DNA of 36,814 nucleotides. Origin: Acidobacteriota bacterium (GTDB taxonomy: Bacteria > Acidobacteriota > Terriglobia > Acidiferrales > UBA7541). Below the pieces are notes generated by a model. That model did no database searches. It saw only the letters and a program-made list of their open reading frames with translations, and had not been told where the DNA came from. The stretch covers positions 1 to 36,814 of the forward strand of contig JAKASX010000029.1 of the NCBI GenBank assembly GCA_021818865.1, written 5' to 3'. A program made the translations under genes and the position numbers. Below are positions 31,151 to 36,814 of the stretch, one piece after another; the first letter of the stretch is position 1; every line of letters begins with the position of its first letter.

Positions 31151-31483
31151 CTACACCAGCGCCACTTCGCGCTCGAAATTGGGCTTCCTTTCGGCGTGGA
31201 GCTTCAAGGCTACGCCGCAAGCCGTAGCGATGCGCTCCAGCATCGAGAGCGAGCGTCCCGCGTATTCGGCATCCTCAAGACGAGCGATCACGGACTGCGT
31301 GGTGCCAATCTTCTTGGCGAGCTCGGCCTGAGTCAAGCCCGCGTCCTCCCGCATCTCGCGAACCAGGAGTGCCAGATCGATCTGATGCAGGGTGCGCCGA
31401 AACGTCTTCCGATACGTTGCGCTCTTCTGCGAGCGATGGCCGACGATTTCACTGTGCCTGTCGCGCCTGGCGGCGGGTCTCAT
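31151..31483 (-). CDS. XRE-family antitoxin (HigA-like)
   Basis: 110 residues from ATG 31483. The helix-turn-helix GLTQAELAKKIGTTQSVIARLED is at about 58-80, followed by SLSMLERIATACGVALKLH, the typical HigA/XRE pattern in which the second half makes contacts with the toxin. The N-terminus (MRPAARRDRHSEIVGHRSQ...) is basic. The upstream toxin gene overlaps it by four bases (ATGA), so the order is toxin first, as in higBA. It probably binds the palindrome inside the promoter of the pair and represses it. A longer frame to 31555 would overlap the toxin gene and is unlikely. Confidence 0.9.
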   Translation of the reverse strand: MRPAARRDRHSEIVGHRSQKSATYRKTFRRTLHQIDLALLVREMREDAGLTQAELAKKIGTTQSVIARLEDAEYAGRSLSMLERIATACGVALKLHAERKPNFEREVALV

Positions 31484-31887
31484 AGTCCCAGCTCCTTCAG
31501 GATAGCGTCTCTTTCCCTCTGCGATCCCGTGTAACGGTTTCGATGCTTCATCCACAGAAGTCTCAATTGCTCCGCCTTCCTGATTTCGGCATGTGGAGTC
31601 TGCTCCGTCTTTTTCTGGAATCCCGACGTAATCACGATCAACATTCCCGGCTGATAGAAAAACAAAACCCGGAAAATCCGGTCGAACTGTTTAATCCTTA
31701 GCTCGAATATGTCACCCGTGAGCTTCTTGACGAATTTGCCCTGCATCCGGTTCCCGTAGAGGCGAAGGCGCTCGATGAAGGCGTCTACCCTGGCAGCGGC
31801 TTTGTCATCCAGCGAGTCCACGAACTCCCGCGCTGGCGCTCGGCCGTTTGGCAATTCGACATACTCAATCGAGAATTCGCCGTTCAC
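31480..31887 (-). CDS. RelE/ParE-superfamily toxin (HigB/Gp49-like)
   Basis: 135 residues from a GTG start. The core EFVDSLDDKAAARVDAFIERLRLYG, then FVKKLTGDIFELRIKQFDRIFRVLFFYQPGMLIVITSGFQKKTEQTP, matches the Gp49/HigB group of RelE-type mRNA interferases that cleave mRNA on the ribosome. The FELRI...RVLFF strands and the FxKKTxQTP segment are the hallmark. A 30-residue helical C-terminus (AEQLRLLWMKHRNRYTGSQ...) completes the protein, which looks intact. The start codon lies only about five bases after the expected transcription start, so the toxin could be translated from a nearly leaderless mRNA. Confidence 0.9.
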   Translation of the reverse strand: MNGEFSIEYVELPNGRAPAREFVDSLDDKAAARVDAFIERLRLYGNRMQGKFVKKLTGDIFELRIKQFDRIFRVLFFYQPGMLIVITSGFQKKTEQTPHAEIRKAEQLRLLWMKHRNRYTGSQRERDAILKELGL

Positions 31888-31898
31888 GCGCTGTCAGA

Positions 31899-31927
31899 AG
31901 TATCGCATTATTGCGATAAAGGGTCAA
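31899..31927 (-). promoter_or_regulatory. toxin-antitoxin promoter with internal operator
   Basis: On the minus strand TTGACC (31927-31922), a 17-base spacer and GATACT (31904-31899) form a sigma70-type promoter. A perfect 7-bp inverted repeat, TATCGCA-TTAT-TGCGATA on the plus strand (31901-31918), lies between and over these boxes, so binding of the antitoxin would block RNA polymerase. A direct repeat GTATCTAT x2 (31942-31957) is just upstream. Confidence 0.65.
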
Positions 31928-31972
31928 TGGCCAGAGTCTCTGTATCTATGTATCTATGCGCACCAAAGATCG

Positions 31973-32377
31973 TCAACTCTTCGTCTTGAAAATCACCCGG
32001 TCGAACGACACCGGCCCCGGCCCGACCACCAGCAGCATAAACGCGGCCGCCGCCAGAATCATCGGAAATTCGTAATTACCCAGCGCCAGCACGCCGTGCG
32101 CCAATCCCACTTTCCAGATGGCGATGCTCATTTCCCCCGCCAGCAGCAGCGCCACCAGCCGCGTGAAGAGTCCCGCCACCAGCAAACACCCACCGAAAAA
32201 TTCCACCGTTCCGGCGATCAGCGCGAAATACCACGGAAATCCCATGTGCGGAAACGCCGCATACGCCGCCTGCCGGTGCGTGAAGAGTTTCGGATAGCCG
32301 TGGTAGAGGAAAATAATCGCCATCGCCCACCGCAGCGCCAGTTGGGCCACGGGCTTCAATTTTTCGAAATGTTGCAT
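31973..32377 (-). CDS. DoxX-family membrane protein
   Basis: 134 residues with four membrane helices (LRWAMAIIFLYHGYPKLF, WYFALIAGTVEFFGGCLLVAGL, LVALLLAGEMSIAIWKVGL, FPMILAAAAFMLLVVGPGP). HGYPKL on helix 1 and GxxEFFGG on helix 2 are DoxX-family signatures. Family members are membrane components of quinone-linked or redox stress systems, and the substrate is usually unknown. ATG 32377 follows AGGAG at seven bases; an in-frame ATG at 32425 is an alternative that adds a Pro/Ser-rich leader. An extended -10 element (TGTTACAAT on the minus strand, -10 at 32445-32440) is upstream. Diverges from the SH3-domain gene. Confidence 0.85.
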   Translation of the reverse strand: MQHFEKLKPVAQLALRWAMAIIFLYHGYPKLFTHRQAAYAAFPHMGFPWYFALIAGTVEFFGGCLLVAGLFTRLVALLLAGEMSIAIWKVGLAHGVLALGNYEFPMILAAAAFMLLVVGPGPVSFDRVIFKTKS

Positions 32378-32439
32378 CGGCCCGCTCCTGCTCGTCGGTT
32401 TCAGCCGGGGAGTCTTGTCCGCCATGAGAATCGGCTGGC

Positions 32440-32448
32440 ATTGTAACA
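32440..32448 (-). promoter_or_regulatory. extended -10 promoter for doxX gene
   Basis: On the minus strand TGTTACAAT forms an extended -10 element (TG-n-TACAAT). No good -35 is present, as is common for extended -10 promoters. Transcription would start near 32433. Confidence 0.4.
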
Positions 32449-32632
32449 GACAGGACACCGCGCCGCGCACGGCATCGTTTCGCGCATCCCGCTTCGCCTC
32501 CAACTGCGGTAGAATCCATTTGCGGGGTTGCGGAAGGGGCTTCCGGTCTGCGTTTCCGGCGCTTTTCCGCGTCCTCATCCAGTCGTGCCCGGGACTTCCG
32601 TGGTGGATTCCGGCTCGCGCGGAAGAAGAGCT

Positions 32633-33622
32633 ATGGTGCGTCGCGTCCTGTTCGCGCTGGTCTTGGTATTGCTGGTCGGTCTGGTGGCGGGAGCCTGGTG
32701 GTGGTGGCACAAGCCGCCCACGCCGAAAGGCGAGGCCTACACCTGCCTCGAAAATATTCCCCTTTGGAGCGGCGTCGGCCAAGTGCGCCAGCCGATCGCC
32801 CATCTCGCCTGGGGCCAAGAACTCACCATCCTCAATCGCTACAGCGACTACGTCGAAGTGCGCACGCCAAAAGGTCTCGTCGGCTGGGTGCGTGAGCGGC
32901 GCCTGATGACACCCGGCGTTTGGCATGACACCGGTCTTCTGGCCGCGCGCATTCGCCAAATGACCACGCAATCCTCGGGACAGACGGCCGTGCTGTCGAA
33001 TCTCCGGCTCGATCCGGGGATCAAGTCGCCGCGCATCGGCCAGTTGCTGCCGCATACCCCCGTGGAGATTCTCGCCCGTGGCGTCGCCGCCGCGCCCGCG
33101 AACACCGTCGGCTCGGGCGAGCCGCGCAAGCAGGATTGGCTGCTCGTTCGCGCCCGTCCCGGCAAGGGAATTCAGATGGCCGGCTGGGTGCTCGCCGAAT
33201 TCATCAATATCCACCTGCCCGCTTCGCTGCCCGCCTATACCAGCTCGGAAGGTCTCGAACCGATCGCCTGTTTCCCGCTGCGCTCGGTGAACGATCCCGC
33301 CTTCGGCCGCGAGGCATATTACTTGGTCGCCGGTTCGAATGGCGTCGAGGGCAGCGCCTGCGATTTCACCATGCTCCGCGTCTATACCTGGAGCGTCCTG
33401 CACCGGCGCTACGAAACCGCTTTCGTTCAAAATAATCTCTGCGGCAAGCTGCCCATTGACGTCAGCGTGCCTTCCGATCCGCGGCGCGACGTCACCTTCC
33501 ACTTCCGGAATCTCGCGCCTTCCGGCAAACAAACCCTCGCCTACACCATGCGCTACACCATGGTCCGCGCCTTGCCCGCGCAAAGCGCCACCACCACAGC
33601 AACGGCAGCCCTCACCCGCTGA
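32633..33622 (+). CDS. membrane-anchored SH3-domain protein, unknown function
   Basis: 329 residues. A single N-terminal membrane helix (VLFALVLVLLVGLVAGAWWWW) anchors it, facing the periplasm. Two bacterial SH3-like regions follow: LWSGVGQVRQPIAHLAWGQELTILNRYSDYVEVRTPKGLVGWVRERRL at about 40-90, and a second at about 120-190 (IGQLLPHTPVEILARG ... WLLVRARPGKGIQMAGWVLAEFI). The rest is beta-rich, with no enzyme motif. Bacterial SH3 domains often bind peptidoglycan or act as adaptors; the partner is unknown. ATG 32633 is supported by GGAAGAAGAG. The ABC-type permease starts 55 bases downstream. Confidence 0.78.
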   Translation: MVRRVLFALVLVLLVGLVAGAWWWWHKPPTPKGEAYTCLENIPLWSGVGQVRQPIAHLAWGQELTILNRYSDYVEVRTPKGLVGWVRERRLMTPGVWHDTGLLAARIRQMTTQSSGQTAVLSNLRLDPGIKSPRIGQLLPHTPVEILARGVAAAPANTVGSGEPRKQDWLLVRARPGKGIQMAGWVLAEFINIHLPASLPAYTSSEGLEPIACFPLRSVNDPAFGREAYYLVAGSNGVEGSACDFTMLRVYTWSVLHRRYETAFVQNNLCGKLPIDVSVPSDPRRDVTFHFRNLAPSGKQTLAYTMRYTMVRALPAQSATTTATAALTR

Positions 33623-33640
33623 CGCGATCCCTCTATAACC

Positions 33641-33649
33641 TGCTAAACT
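33641..33649 (+). promoter_or_regulatory. extended -10 element ahead of the large permease
   Basis: TGCTAAACT fits an extended -10 (TG-n-TAAACT). It lies 19 bases after the preceding stop codon and 29 bases before the TTG start of the permease. No -35 box at 17 bases is obvious. Confidence 0.35.
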
Positions 33650-33677
33650 GCTCGCAGCTACGCTCCGGGGTGCGCGA

Positions 33678-36089
33678 TTGGGCGCTCTGACTGACATTCG
33701 CTACGCTTTTCGGCGACTCGGAAAATCGCCCGGTTTCGTCGCCGTAGCTGTGGTCACTCTCGCGCTAGGCATTGGTGCAAACACGGCCATTTTCAGCGCT
33801 GTGTATGGCATCCTGCTCCGTCCATTGCTCCGGCCAGGCGCAGCGCGAAACGTCGCGATACGGTCGCGCCCGGTCGGCTTTCAGTCCGGCTATTGGGACA
33901 CCCCGATCGCTACGTTTTCATCCATTGAGAACGCGAAGGATGTCTTTTCCCACATCTCTTTCTTGCAGAGACGATTCAGCACGCTCACGGGGTTGGCAAT
34001 GCCCGAAGTTGTGGACGTGGGGCTGGTCCCGAGCAGTTTCTTTCGTTCAGCCGAAACGCCGCCGCTCTTCGGGCGTATCTTTTCGCCCGGAGAAGAAAAG
34101 CCCGGCCGCGATCTCGTTGCCGTTCTCAGCTACTCGCTATGGCAACGGCAGTTCGGCGGAAACCGGGCAATCCTTGGCAGAACGCTGCAACTTGATAAGA
34201 CCGTCTACACCGTCATTGGCGTCATGCCGCCGTCGTTCACTTCGGCGGACCTGTGGGTACCGATGGATCCGGCCACCGCGCTTTCGGCAAACGCGACGAC
34301 CACCTACGTCGCCATCTCCGCGCGTCTGCGCCGTGGTGTGAGCCTGCGGAGAGCGCAGGCGGCGCTCGACACGATCTCCACGCGCCTTGCGGCCGCATAC
34401 CCCGAAACGGAGAAGGGCTGGCGCATGATCGCCGTCCCTTACGTCGAAGCGGAAGTCGGCTCCGCACGCACGGGCTTGCTCTTACTGTTTGGAGCGGCGG
34501 GCCTTGTTCTGTTGATCGCGTGCGCCAATCTGGGCAACTTGCTGCTCGCGCGTGGACTCTCGCGAGCCAGGGAACTCGCTATACGCTCCGCGCTCGGTGC
34601 GACGCGCGGACGAATCGTGCGCAGCATGCTTATGGAAAGCCTCCTCGTCGCATTTGCGGGCGGCACGCTCGGGTTGCTCGTCGGCTGGTGGGGAACCGGG
34701 ATTCTGCGCGCCATTGCCCCACCGGATACGCCGCGTCTCGATAAAGTGGCTTTGAACCCAACTGTTTTTCTATTCACCCTCTGCGCCGCAATTCTTGCCG
34801 GAGCGCTCTCAGGGCTCGCGCCAGCGCTCCGAGCGTCCCGGCAGGACCCGAACGCCGGGCTCAAAGTAGGTGGGCAGGGGAGCGGCGATGGCGCGCAGCA
34901 CGGCCGACGCCTGCGCAACCTGCTCGTCGGCGCCGAGGTGGCGCTGTGTGTGGTTCTGCTTTCGGGCTCACTACTTGTCTTGCGCAGCTTCGATCGTCTG
35001 CTTCAAGTAAATTTCGGTTTTCCGACGAGCCACGTGCTCACCTTTGGCGTCTCGGTGCCGTCGTTCAAATACCCCAATACCCAGCAACAGCGGGCGATGG
35101 TCGACCGCATCCTTCGGGGCCTGCGCTCGCTGCCTGGCGTGCAAGCCGTGGGCGCACAGGTAAACCCAGTGCTGGAGGGGGCCGGCCTTAGCGGAAAATT
35201 CTCCGTTGAGAACTCGTCCGGAGGCGCCATCGCCGCGAACCAAAGTACGCAGGTCCGCTATGTCTCGTTCGACTATTTCCGCACGCTCGGCGCACCCATC
35301 CTCGCCGGCCGCCCATTCACGGAAAGCGAAGCACGCACGGGAGCGCCAGTGGCTCTTGTCAACCAGTCCTTCGCGCGCGATTATTTTCCTCACCAGAATC
35401 CCGTGGGCGGGCATCTTGTCGACGATAGCCTACGCGCCGCGCATGCTGCCGTCAGCATCGTGGGCGTTGTCGCAGATGTGAGAGATCGCGACGTGGCCAT
35501 GGCACCCGCTCCAACGGTTTACCTCCCGCTTTTCAGCGAGGCGAGCACCCTTTGGACGTGGTTCCTTGTGCGCACGGCGATTCCGCCGGCCAGCCTCGTG
35601 AGGCCCGTCGAAGCGCAGATATGGGAAATCGGTAAAGACCTTCCCATCCGGGACGTTCTCACGTTGAATCAGGCCATTTCGGAAGACCTGCACGAACCGC
35701 GCTTTCAGGCCGCGCTGTTTTCCACATTCGCCACGCTTGGCCTGATCCTCGCGCTCGTCGGAATCTACGGGGTGATCGCGTATTCGGTGGGCCGACGCAT
35801 ACGCGAGATGGGCGTACGGATGGCGCTCGGCGCCCGGCCGGCGGACGTCTTTCGATTGGTCGTGTGGGAAGCCGCGCTGCCGGTGGCAGCTGGCATTATG
35901 GCCGGGATCGCGGGATCTCTTGTCCTCACACGCTATTTGCGAAGCCTGCTCTACGAAGTGAGTCCCGCGGACCCGGCAACCTTCGCCGCCGCTGTCGGTC
36001 TGATGCTCCTCGTCGCGCTGATTGCCTGCCTCCTGCCGGCATGGCGGGCTTCCCGCGCCGACCCCGCGGCTGTTCTCCGCAGCGAGTGA
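33678..36089 (+). CDS. orphan ADOP-type MacB/FtsX permease
   Basis: 803 residues from TTG 33678 (CCGGGG eight bases ahead). The N-terminus (DIRYAFRRLGKSPGFVAVAVVTLALGIGANTAIFSAVYGILLRPL) is the hallmark of acidobacterial duplicated orphan permeases. The plan is helix, MacB periplasmic core domain (about 50-250), three-helix FtsX block (near 265-385, LLIACANLGNLLLARGLSRARELAIRSALGATRGR), a second periplasmic core (about 430-650), and a C-terminal FtsX block (ALVGIYGVIAYSVGRRIREMGVRMALGARPADVF ... LLPAWRASRADPAAVLRSE). It has no ATPase gene beside it. Function unknown, possibly macrolide or lipoprotein export. The start codon and the intact ends suggest a functional gene. Confidence 0.92.
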   Translation: MGALTDIRYAFRRLGKSPGFVAVAVVTLALGIGANTAIFSAVYGILLRPLLRPGAARNVAIRSRPVGFQSGYWDTPIATFSSIENAKDVFSHISFLQRRFSTLTGLAMPEVVDVGLVPSSFFRSAETPPLFGRIFSPGEEKPGRDLVAVLSYSLWQRQFGGNRAILGRTLQLDKTVYTVIGVMPPSFTSADLWVPMDPATALSANATTTYVAISARLRRGVSLRRAQAALDTISTRLAAAYPETEKGWRMIAVPYVEAEVGSARTGLLLLFGAAGLVLLIACANLGNLLLARGLSRARELAIRSALGATRGRIVRSMLMESLLVAFAGGTLGLLVGWWGTGILRAIAPPDTPRLDKVALNPTVFLFTLCAAILAGALSGLAPALRASRQDPNAGLKVGGQGSGDGAQHGRRLRNLLVGAEVALCVVLLSGSLLVLRSFDRLLQVNFGFPTSHVLTFGVSVPSFKYPNTQQQRAMVDRILRGLRSLPGVQAVGAQVNPVLEGAGLSGKFSVENSSGGAIAANQSTQVRYVSFDYFRTLGAPILAGRPFTESEARTGAPVALVNQSFARDYFPHQNPVGGHLVDDSLRAAHAAVSIVGVVADVRDRDVAMAPAPTVYLPLFSEASTLWTWFLVRTAIPPASLVRPVEAQIWEIGKDLPIRDVLTLNQAISEDLHEPRFQAALFSTFATLGLILALVGIYGVIAYSVGRRIREMGVRMALGARPADVFRLVVWEAALPVAAGIMAGIAGSLVLTRYLRSLLYEVSPADPATFAAAVGLMLLVALIACLLPAWRASRADPAAVLRSE

Positions 36090-36161
36090 TGGTCGGCCTG
36101 CGCGCACCAAAGAGCGCTTCCAGCCAATATTAAGGAGATCGGCCCGGGTCGAGAGCGCGCT

Positions 36162-36814
36162 CTACAGCGCCCCTTTGCCGAAGCTCACCCGCAATCCCGT
36201 CGAGAGCAGCAGATCGTTCCCCTTGATCCCGAACGGCGGATTGCTGATGTAGTTGTCCGTAAAAGTGACTTGCCAGCCAAGCCACGCCTTGATTTTCGTC
36301 GCGGCCGTCGAATTGAATGTGAATCGGTACCCGCCCGGCCCGCTGATCCCCGGATACAGATTGAAACTTTCGGTGAGGGTGGTCCGGCCATTCAGCCGCG
36401 TATCGAACGATTCCCCTGCGTTCATTTCCGCGTCCCTCTGCGTGATGGCGGCAAAGGATTGCGTGGTGGGTGGAGGACCGGGACTCGTCAGCTCGTACGC
36501 GCCGAAATATTCCTGGTTGTAGCCCGCGCCGCCGAAGACGTCGAACGTCGTCGTTTTCCCTTGCCAGACGTGATAACCCGCGCCGCCGTAAATCGTGTTC
36601 TGCAGGTCGAGGTGCTGCAGCTCGTTCGAATTGAAATCGGTGGCCGCGAAAGCGAACCACTTCGGGCTCACGTTGATGTCGCCGCGTACGCCGCCCGTAA
36701 TCTGATGCGCGATCGTCTGGCTGGGCGAGGTCGTGTCGTTGCGCCCGTAAACCGTGGTCATGTAGACCGAGATTTTGTCGCTCTGGGTCTGGCGAATCGC
36801 GTTTGCCGCCAGCG
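36162..36814 (-). CDS. DUF481 outer-membrane-type protein, 5' end outside window
   Basis: The visible C-terminal part of about 217 residues is open to the right edge and probably begins beyond it. KISVYMTTVYGRND, IAHQITGGVRGDINVSPKWFAFA, NTIYGGAGYHVWQG and GNDLLLSTGLRVSFG show the alternating beta-strand pattern and the motif spacing of DUF481 (PF04338, YdiY-like) beta-barrel proteins, which sit in the outer membrane and have no defined substrate. The final aromatic or hydrophobic residue after a Gly-rich strand fits a barrel end. It is convergent with the permease gene, with an AGAGCGCGCTCT palindrome (36152-36163) at its stop codon. Confidence 0.82.
   Translation of the reverse strand, partial: LAANAIRQTQSDKISVYMTTVYGRNDTTSPSQTIAHQITGGVRGDINVSPKWFAFAATDFNSNELQHLDLQNTIYGGAGYHVWQGKTTTFDVFGGAGYNQEYFGAYELTSPGPPPTTQSFAAITQRDAEMNAGESFDTRLNGRTTLTESFNLYPGISGPGGYRFTFNSTAATKIKAWLGWQVTFTDNYISNPPFGIKGNDLLLSTGLRVSFGKGAL

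Noticed and set aside
33330-33360. A GGTTCGAA sequence reminiscent of a tRNA T-loop
   Set aside because: It is within the SH3-domain coding sequence, and there is no acceptor stem or D-arm around it.
32435-33697. Extension of the doxX frame on the minus strand
   Set aside because: The region beyond 32425 is opposite the SH3-domain gene, Arg/Gly-rich and without homology. DoxX begins at the RBS-supported ATG 32377.

Overview
The window looks like a chromosomal piece of a high-GC Gram-negative bacterium, most likely an acidobacterium (phylum Acidobacteriota). The pointers are an acidobacterial-type orphan MacB/FtsX permease, a DUF481 outer-membrane-type protein, an orphan heptose-1-phosphate adenylyltransferase, a split F0 operon, and families of short hairpin repeats dispersed between genes. 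This assignment is inference; no rRNA gene is present to fix it. No phage, insertion sequence, CRISPR array or tRNA gene was recognised.

Layout. 0.4-3 kb: inorganic pyrophosphatase, an unknown helical protein, an exported glycine-zipper protein and an XRE regulator. 3.2-4.8 kb (minus): a glycerophosphodiester phosphodiesterase overlapping a FlK-type thioesterase, and a small zinc-ribbon protein. 5-9.5 kb: a Y-family polymerase followed by a short DnaE-type polymerase behind one sigma70-like promoter, resembling a translesion-synthesis cassette. 9.6-10.3 kb: an AbrB/PIN toxin-antitoxin pair. 10.5-16.5 kb (minus): an overlapping operon rfaE2-mfd-surA-like-yhaM. 16.6-19.3 kb: an alpha/beta hydrolase fused to a membrane domain plus a geranylgeranyl-reductase-like flavoprotein, ending tail to tail with rsmA. 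20.2-22.1 kb: glgA-trxA. 22.5-26.4 kb: purA-moeA, then moaC and mog for molybdenum cofactor. 26.4-28.6 kb: the start of a split ATP synthase locus (atpZ/atpI-like genes, atpB, atpE), then a lone thiS. 29.1-31.1 kb: a CPA2 antiporter and a PspC protein. 31.1-32 kb (minus): a RelE/HigB-HigA type toxin-antitoxin pair with a palindromic operator inside its promoter. 32-36.8 kb: DoxX, an SH3-domain protein, the large permease, and a DUF481 gene cut by the right edge.

Most genes are housekeeping. The accessory or unusual parts are the DinB-DnaE pair (with Asp in place of the usual catalytic Glu in DinB), the hydrolase-membrane fusion, the two toxin-antitoxin loci with their operators, and the hairpin repeats, one of which shows a compensatory base-pair change between copies. 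I did not find a clearly new multi-gene defence or metabolic system. The best candidates for something undescribed are the DinB-DnaE cassette, the hydrolase/flavoprotein pair and the repeat family.
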